A DNA stretch of 64,000 nt from the NCBI RefSeq assembly GCF_017498525.1, contig NZ_CP071796.1, forward strand, positions 2,294,001 through 2,358,000, read 5' to 3'. Shown here piece after piece: positions 59,906-64,000 of the stretch. How positions within the stretch are numbered: the stretch's first letter is position 1; every line of letters begins with the position of its first letter. The DNA comes from Ottowia testudinis (GTDB lineage: Bacteria; Pseudomonadota; Gammaproteobacteria; Burkholderiales; Burkholderiaceae_C). The notes beneath the pieces were generated by a model. That model ran no database searches and was not told where the DNA came from. It worked only from the letters and a program-made list of their open reading frames with translations. The position numbers and the translations under genes are program-made.

Positions 59906-60310
59906 TCAGTCAACAAAGGGGTTGCGTACCGCTATCGCGCAGCTTTCAAAGTCGCGCTCATTGCGCGTGACCAGTGTCAGCGCATGCACCTGGGCGGTGG
60001 CGGCGATGAGCATGTCGGCCTGCGAGCGGGTTTTGCCCTGACCCGCCAAAAGCGCACGCATTTCCCCTGCACGGCGAGCGATGCTTTCGGTGACATTCAG
60101 CACCACACTGTGAGCAAGCAATTGCTCAAACACCTGAACCGACATCGGCTTGGGTTTGCGTGTCAGGCCGAAAATGATTTCATCGACCGTGATGGCTGAG
60201 ACGGCCAATGGAACGCCGGAGTCCCGCAGGGAGCGGAGCCACGCAAGCACGCCGGGGTGCGGCGCTGGGCGCATCAACTCGCTGACGATGTTGGTATCGA
60301 CCAATGGCAT
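59906..60310 (-). CDS. vapC: VapC-type PIN-domain toxin
   Basis: 134 residues. PIN acidic residues Asp5 (VDTNIVSEL), Glu44 (TVDEIIFGL), Asp99 (SQADMLIAATA) and Asp120 (NERDF) are in place, so it should be an active RNase, probably cutting tRNA or rRNA. It starts 3 bp after the antitoxin stop. Inserted within the yej importer locus. Confidence 0.92.
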   Translation of the reverse strand: MPLVDTNIVSELMRPAPHPGVLAWLRSLRDSGVPLAVSAITVDEIIFGLTRKPKPMSVQVFEQLLAHSVVLNVTESIARRAGEMRALLAGQGKTRSQADMLIAATAQVHALTLVTRNERDFESCAIAVRNPFVD

Positions 60311-60313
60311 GGT

Positions 60314-60622
60314 CTATTTTTTCGCCGGCTCGTCCCAGAAGTGCGGGTCGTCCACCATGGGGTTGTAGCGCGTGGTTCGCGGGGGCAGCTCAATGCCATC
60401 TTCGGCCCCTTCAGCCACCAGCGTGGCGCGCAGTTCGTCAAACATCGCGACGATGTCAGGCTTCTTTTGCGCCTCTTTCCACTGCTTGAACCCCTCAAAG
60501 TCCTCCACCGAAATGACAACCGCCACGGGTTTGTCGCGGTTGTAAATCGCCTGCGGCTCTTCAGCCGTCAGGCGCACCACTTCAGAGAACTGCTGTTTGG
60601 CGCTGCCGATGTTCCAGATCAT
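60314..60622 (-). CDS. Phd/YefM-type antitoxin
   Basis: 102 residues from ATG 60622, five bases after AAGGG; a GTG two codons upstream lies in that site. The N-terminal Phd fold reads WNIGSAKQQFSEVVRLTAEE and PVAVVISVEDFEGFKQW; the C-terminal tail (TTRYNPMVDDPHFWDE) would wrap the toxin. It probably represses its own promoter at the palindrome upstream. Confidence 0.9.
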   Translation of the reverse strand: MIWNIGSAKQQFSEVVRLTAEEPQAIYNRDKPVAVVISVEDFEGFKQWKEAQKKPDIVAMFDELRATLVAEGAEDGIELPPRTTRYNPMVDDPHFWDEPAKK

Positions 60623-60633
60623 GGGCACCCTTT

Positions 60634-60664
60634 CTTGTCCAAATTTGATTACATTTTAGACAAG
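60634..60664. promoter_or_regulatory. Candidate operator of the Phd/VapC pair
   Basis: Imperfect palindrome CTTGTCCAAA (60634-60643) / TTTAGACAAG (60655-60664), one mismatch per arm, in an AT-rich 80-bp leader that includes TAAAAT on the minus strand. Position 12-42 bp before the antitoxin ATG fits autorepression by a Phd-type dimer. Confidence 0.5.
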
Positions 60665-60703
60665 TTGACCGTCGTACTCAAGTCCTTCGGCCGCGCCAAA
60701 ACA

Positions 60704-61999
60704 TCACAGCAGCTTCATCTTTTGCGCCGCCTCGGTCAGTTCGTCGCGGAATTTGGGGTGCGCGATGCCGATCAGCGCCCGCGCCCGCTCCTTGGCCGTC
60801 TTGCCGCGCAGCTGCGCCACGCCGTATTCGGTGACGACGTAGTTGGTGTCGTTCTTGCCCGCGCTGACGTGCGTGCCGGGGCTGAGCACCGGGGCGATGC
60901 GCGAGATGGTGTCGTCCTTGGCCGTGGACGGCAGCACGATGAAGGCCTTGCCGCCGCGGCTGCGGTTGGCCGCGCGCACGAAGTCGGCCTGCCCGCCGGT
61001 GCCCGAATAGGGCTTGAAGCCCTGGCTCTCTGACCCGCACTGGCCGAACAGGTCGATCTGCATGCTGGCGTTGATGGCGATCAGGTTGTCGTTGCGGCTG
61101 GCCAGGTACGGGTCGTTGGTGAAGTCGACCGGGTGCATCTCCAGCGCCGGGTTGCGGTCCATGAAGTCGTACAGCTTGCGCGACCCCAGGCCGAAGGTGG
61201 CCACCATCTTGCCCGGCAGATAGCTCTTGCGCCGGTTGGTGACCACGCCCGCCTCCACCAGCGTCAGGATGCCGTCGCCGATCATCTCTGTGTGCACACC
61301 CAGGTCTTTCTTGTCGGTCAGCTGCATCACCACCGCGTCAGGGATGGCGCCGTAGCCGATTTGCAGCGTGGCGCCGTCGTCGATCATGTCGGCCACGTAT
61401 TTGCCGATGGCCTGCTGCACCGGGCCGATCTTGGGCAGGCCGACCTCGGTGATGGGCGTGTCGTCTTCCACCAGCGCCGCCACCTGCGACACGTGGATGT
61501 GGCAGTCGCCAAACGCAAACGGCACCTGCGGGTTCACCTCCAGCACCACGGCGCGCGCTTTTTTGATGGCGGCCATGGTGTAGTCCGGCCCCAGGCTGAT
61601 GGCAAAGTAGCCGTGCGCATCCATGGGCGAGGCCAGCGCAAAAACCACTTCGGCGGGCATCAGGCCGCGCTCAAAGAGCTGCGGCATCTCGGAGAAGTAG
61701 CCGGGCCGGTAGTCGATCCACCCTTCCTGCGCGCCGGGGCGCGAGGCGCCGCCCAGGAAATACGCCGTGTGCCGCACGTGCTGCACCGTGGCCGGGTCGA
61801 AATAGCCGAACTTGCGCACCGGCAAGATCTGCGACACCGTCACGTCACGAAAGCGCGTGCGCTGCTCTGACAGCGCCGTCAGCAGCGCGGGCGGCTCGGC
61901 CACGCCGGTGGGCACCACGATGGTGTCGCCGTTCTGCACGTGCCGCAGTGCATCGGCTGCGCTGCAGCGCTTGGCCTGGTATTGGGCGTTGAAAGCCAT
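60704..61999 (-). CDS. Acetyl-CoA hydrolase/CoA-transferase family protein
   Basis: 431 residues. Family I CoA-transferase fold related to acetyl-CoA hydrolase and 4-hydroxybutyrate CoA-transferase: GDTIVVPTGVAEPPALLTAL, IQIGYG-type LQIGYGAIPDAV, the catalytic Glu in GVHTEMIGDG, and the C-terminal VVTEYGVAQLRGKTAKERA. It would move CoA between short acyl groups. Complete. Its place between yejB and yejE is unrelated to peptide import. Confidence 0.92.
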   Translation of the reverse strand: MAFNAQYQAKRCSAADALRHVQNGDTIVVPTGVAEPPALLTALSEQRTRFRDVTVSQILPVRKFGYFDPATVQHVRHTAYFLGGASRPGAQEGWIDYRPGYFSEMPQLFERGLMPAEVVFALASPMDAHGYFAISLGPDYTMAAIKKARAVVLEVNPQVPFAFGDCHIHVSQVAALVEDDTPITEVGLPKIGPVQQAIGKYVADMIDDGATLQIGYGAIPDAVVMQLTDKKDLGVHTEMIGDGILTLVEAGVVTNRRKSYLPGKMVATFGLGSRKLYDFMDRNPALEMHPVDFTNDPYLASRNDNLIAINASMQIDLFGQCGSESQGFKPYSGTGGQADFVRAANRSRGGKAFIVLPSTAKDDTISRIAPVLSPGTHVSAGKNDTNYVVTEYGVAQLRGKTAKERARALIGIAHPKFRDELTEAAQKMKLL

Positions 62000-62155
62000 G
62001 AGTCTCGTCCTCTTGTTGCAGCGATCGCCGAAGCTGGGTCAGCCCATGCGCCGCCAGTACCCGAAAGTTTAGGGTGCGCACCCTTGCCAAAGGCTGACCT
62101 GCGTCGTGATTTGCTCACATCACGATCCGCACATCGGATCGAACAAAATACTACG

Positions 62156-62208
62156 CTTTTTATAGCTGTTCGCGCTTTCCAATCAAGCGCTGGAGGCCTA
62201 TTTGATGG
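62156..62208. repeat. Dispersed GCGCTTG repeat
   Basis: Full copy, core GCGCTTTCCAATCAAGCGC (62172-62190), tail TGGAGGCCTATTTGATG, between the CoA-transferase and yejB genes. I see nothing else in the 232-bp gap. Confidence 0.85.
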
Positions 62209-62231
62209 GCAAACACGCGCAGCGGACCAGC

Positions 62232-63260
62232 TCAGTCGAACTTCACCCGCGGATCGACCCACACGTAGGTCAAGTCGCTGATCAACTTGGTGACAAGCCC
62301 GATCAGCGTGAACAGGTACAGCGTGCCCAGCACCACGGGATAGTCCCGCCGGATCACGCTTTCGTAACTCAGCAGCCCCAGCCCGTCGAGCGAGAACAGC
62401 GTCTCGATCAGCAGCGCGCCGGTGAAAAACGCGCCGATGAAGGCGGCTGGAAAGCCGGTCACGATGGGAATCAGCGCGTTGCGGAACACGTGCTTCCACA
62501 GCACCTGCCGCTCGGTCAGGCCCTTGGCGCGCGCCGTCAGCACGTATTGCTTGCGGATTTCCTCCAAGAACGCGTTCTTGGTCAGCATCGCTGTCACCGC
62601 AAAGCTGCCCAGCACCATGGCTGTGACTGGCAGCGTGATGTGCCAGAGGTAATCGACGATGCGCGCCGGCCAGCTCAACTCGTGCCAATTGGCCGACGTC
62701 AGCCCGCGCAGCGGAAACCACTGCAACTGCCCGCCAAAAATCACCAGCAGTGCCACGCCCAGCACAAAGCCCGGAATGGCGTAACCCACCAGCACCAGCA
62801 GCGTCGTCACCAGGTCAAAGCGCGACCCCGCCCGCACCGCCTTGGCCACGCCCAGCGGCACGCTGACAAGATAGCTGATGAAAAACGTCCACAGCCCCAG
62901 GCTGATCGACACCGGCAGTTTCTCTTTCACCAGCGTCCACACGTCCTTGTTCTGGAAAAAGCTGCGTCCCAGATCGAAGCGCGCAAAGCTTTTCAGCATG
63001 AGCCAAAAGCGCTCAGGCGCGGGCTTGTCGAAGCCGTAGAGCGCTTTGATCTGCTCCAGCTGGCGCGGATTCACCCCCTGATTGCCGCGATAGCTGAGTC
63101 CCCCCGACTCGATGCCGCCTCCAGCGGCGCTGCGCGCCTCCATCAAATACTGCTCCACCGGCCCGCCCGGCACGAACTGCAGCACCACGAAAGTCAGCAG
63201 CAACACCCCCAACAGGGTGGGGATCATCAACAGAAGACGCTTGAGGATGTAGGCGAACAT
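62232..63260 (-). CDS. yejB: Peptide ABC importer permease (YejB type)
   Basis: 342 residues from ATG 63260. An N-terminal helix (LKRLLLMIPTLLGVLLLTFV), a periplasmic loop with the YejB-type insert (GGIESGGLSYRGNQGVN), and four more helices with the EAA loop (QYVLTARAKGLTERQVLWKH). It pairs with the YejE permease. 13 bp downstream of yejA. Confidence 0.94.
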   Translation of the reverse strand: MFAYILKRLLLMIPTLLGVLLLTFVVLQFVPGGPVEQYLMEARSAAGGGIESGGLSYRGNQGVNPRQLEQIKALYGFDKPAPERFWLMLKSFARFDLGRSFFQNKDVWTLVKEKLPVSISLGLWTFFISYLVSVPLGVAKAVRAGSRFDLVTTLLVLVGYAIPGFVLGVALLVIFGGQLQWFPLRGLTSANWHELSWPARIVDYLWHITLPVTAMVLGSFAVTAMLTKNAFLEEIRKQYVLTARAKGLTERQVLWKHVFRNALIPIVTGFPAAFIGAFFTGALLIETLFSLDGLGLLSYESVIRRDYPVVLGTLYLFTLIGLVTKLISDLTYVWVDPRVKFD

Positions 63261-63273
63261 GGCTTGCCCCGGT

Positions 63274-64000
63274 TCAGCGCTGCCGCGGGCCACTTGCCGG
63301 CGACCGCGCCCACCACGTCGACATGACCCACTCCTCGGCTCGCGCGTAAGGTGGCATGGGCGGGTGATAGGCCAGCTTCTGGCTGTTGTAGACCACGCGG
63401 TGTGAAGACAGCGTCCACTGCGGAATGTGGTAGTGGCTGTGCATGATGACGCGATCCAGCGCACGGCAGGCCGGCAGCAGCTGCGGCAGGCTGCGCGCGC
63501 CCACGATGGCGTTTGCCAGGGCATCGACGGCCGGACTTTTCACGCCCGCGTAGCTGGCACTGCCTTCGACGTCGGCCTGCTTGCTGCCGAACAGCTCGGT
63601 CAGCTCCTGGCCGGGGTTGTGCGTTCCGGGAATGTTCAGGCTGATGATGTCGTAGTCGAACTTGTCCAGCCGCTGCTGGTAAAGCGCGAAGTCGGTGGAT
63701 GAAAACCGCAGCTTGATGCCCAGCTTCTCCAGATTCTGGATCCACGGCCCCACGGTGCGCACGCCGCCCTCACGGCTGTCCAGGTATTCGAGCACCATGG
63801 GCTGCCCCTTGGCGTCGCGCAGTGCGCCATCGCGGTAGGTCCAGCCAGCTTCGCGCAGCAACTGCTGGGCATGGCGCAGATTGGCGCGCAGCGACTGGCC
63901 TGGCCCCTCGGTGCGGGGCGGTTCGTACATGGGGCCAAAGACGGCGTCGGGAATCTTGCCGCGCCAGGGCGCAAGAAGGGCCAGCTCATCAGCGCCAGGC
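63274..64000 (-). CDS. yejA: Peptide ABC importer binding protein (YejA type), 5' part missing
   Basis: The last 242 codons of a family 5 solute-binding protein; the frame remains open to the window edge, upstream of an internal Met at 63930 (LALLAPWRGKIPDAVFGPMY). Conserved segments are QQLLREAGWTYRDGALRD, the IKLRFSSTDFALYQQRLDKF lobe and a C-terminal HYHIPQWTLSSHRV. It would bind oligopeptides in the periplasm and deliver them to YejBEF. The signal peptide lies outside the window. Confidence 0.93.
   Translation of the reverse strand, partial: PGADELALLAPWRGKIPDAVFGPMYEPPRTEGPGQSLRANLRHAQQLLREAGWTYRDGALRDAKGQPMVLEYLDSREGGVRTVGPWIQNLEKLGIKLRFSSTDFALYQQRLDKFDYDIISLNIPGTHNPGQELTELFGSKQADVEGSASYAGVKSPAVDALANAIVGARSLPQLLPACRALDRVIMHSHYHIPQWTLSSHRVVYNSQKLAYHPPMPPYARAEEWVMSTWWARSPASGPRQR

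Overview
The window is chromosomal DNA of a high-GC betaproteobacterium, most likely a member of Burkholderiales, family Comamonadaceae. The evidence is the housekeeping gene content (rimP-nusA-infB-rbfA-truB-typA, guaB/guaA, ratA-rnfH next to smpB, yejABEF) and a short dispersed repeat with a GCGCTTG-N5-CAAGCGC core, which I associate with that family and which occurs about a dozen times here. No rRNA, tRNA or CRISPR array was seen.

Region 1 (1-10362) is the end of a genomic island. A P4-type tyrosine recombinase abuts the 3' end of guaA, with direct repeats between them. Its cargo, all on the minus strand, is a two-gene AbiE-like nucleotidyltransferase/winged-helix pair and a tightly overlapping operon. 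That operon encodes a long prokaryotic Argonaute whose PIWI catalytic residues look degenerate, a stand-alone PD-(D/E)XK nuclease, and an SF2 helicase with its own C-terminal PD-(D/E)XK domain, followed by a 60-residue protein. This is the best candidate in the window for an undescribed defence system; it resembles DdmDE and PIWI-RE systems in logic but has a different composition.

Region 2 (10363-21063) lies between guaA and guaB, which are split by about 7.6 kb. It holds a radical SAM protein and a DUF4130-UdgX uracil-DNA-binding fusion behind a LexA-like box, a CcdAB toxin-antitoxin pair, and a scrambled segment. The scrambled part has three copies of a DIP1984-family gene (one intact, two broken), a second divergent guaB 3' end, an AT-rich secreted-protein gene and tandem repeats.

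Region 3 (21064-31396) has a DUF4124 gene, rnfH-ratA, smpB, a COG4315-type lipoprotein, two large unknown membrane-anchored proteins, an IS30-family element, a VOC protein, an AraC-type regulator and a 3-hydroxyisobutyryl-CoA hydrolase-like gene. The last two genes both seem to carry in-frame DNA insertions. The one in the regulator is a 162-bp element with terminal inverted repeats that recurs near 57.0 kb.

Region 4 (31504-40891) is the minus-strand transcription/translation operon rimP-nusA-infB-rbfA-truB-typA plus an EamA transporter. A terminator-like hairpin lies in its leader.

Region 5 (40992-56841) is an aryl-polyene-type biosynthetic cluster in two converging operons. The plus strand has an ACP, acyl/aryl ligase, hotdog protein, acyltransferases, LolA-like protein, MMPL exporter, PAP2 protein, flavoprotein and glycosyltransferase. 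The minus strand has a deacetylase, methyltransferase, ketosynthase, chain-length factor, dehydratase, ketoreductase and a cation/proton antiporter. Together they would make, decorate and export a polyene lipid to the outer membrane.

Region 6 (57132-64000) holds the yej-type peptide ABC importer (F, E, B and the 3' part of A). It is interrupted between E and B by a CoA-transferase and a Phd/VapC toxin-antitoxin pair.
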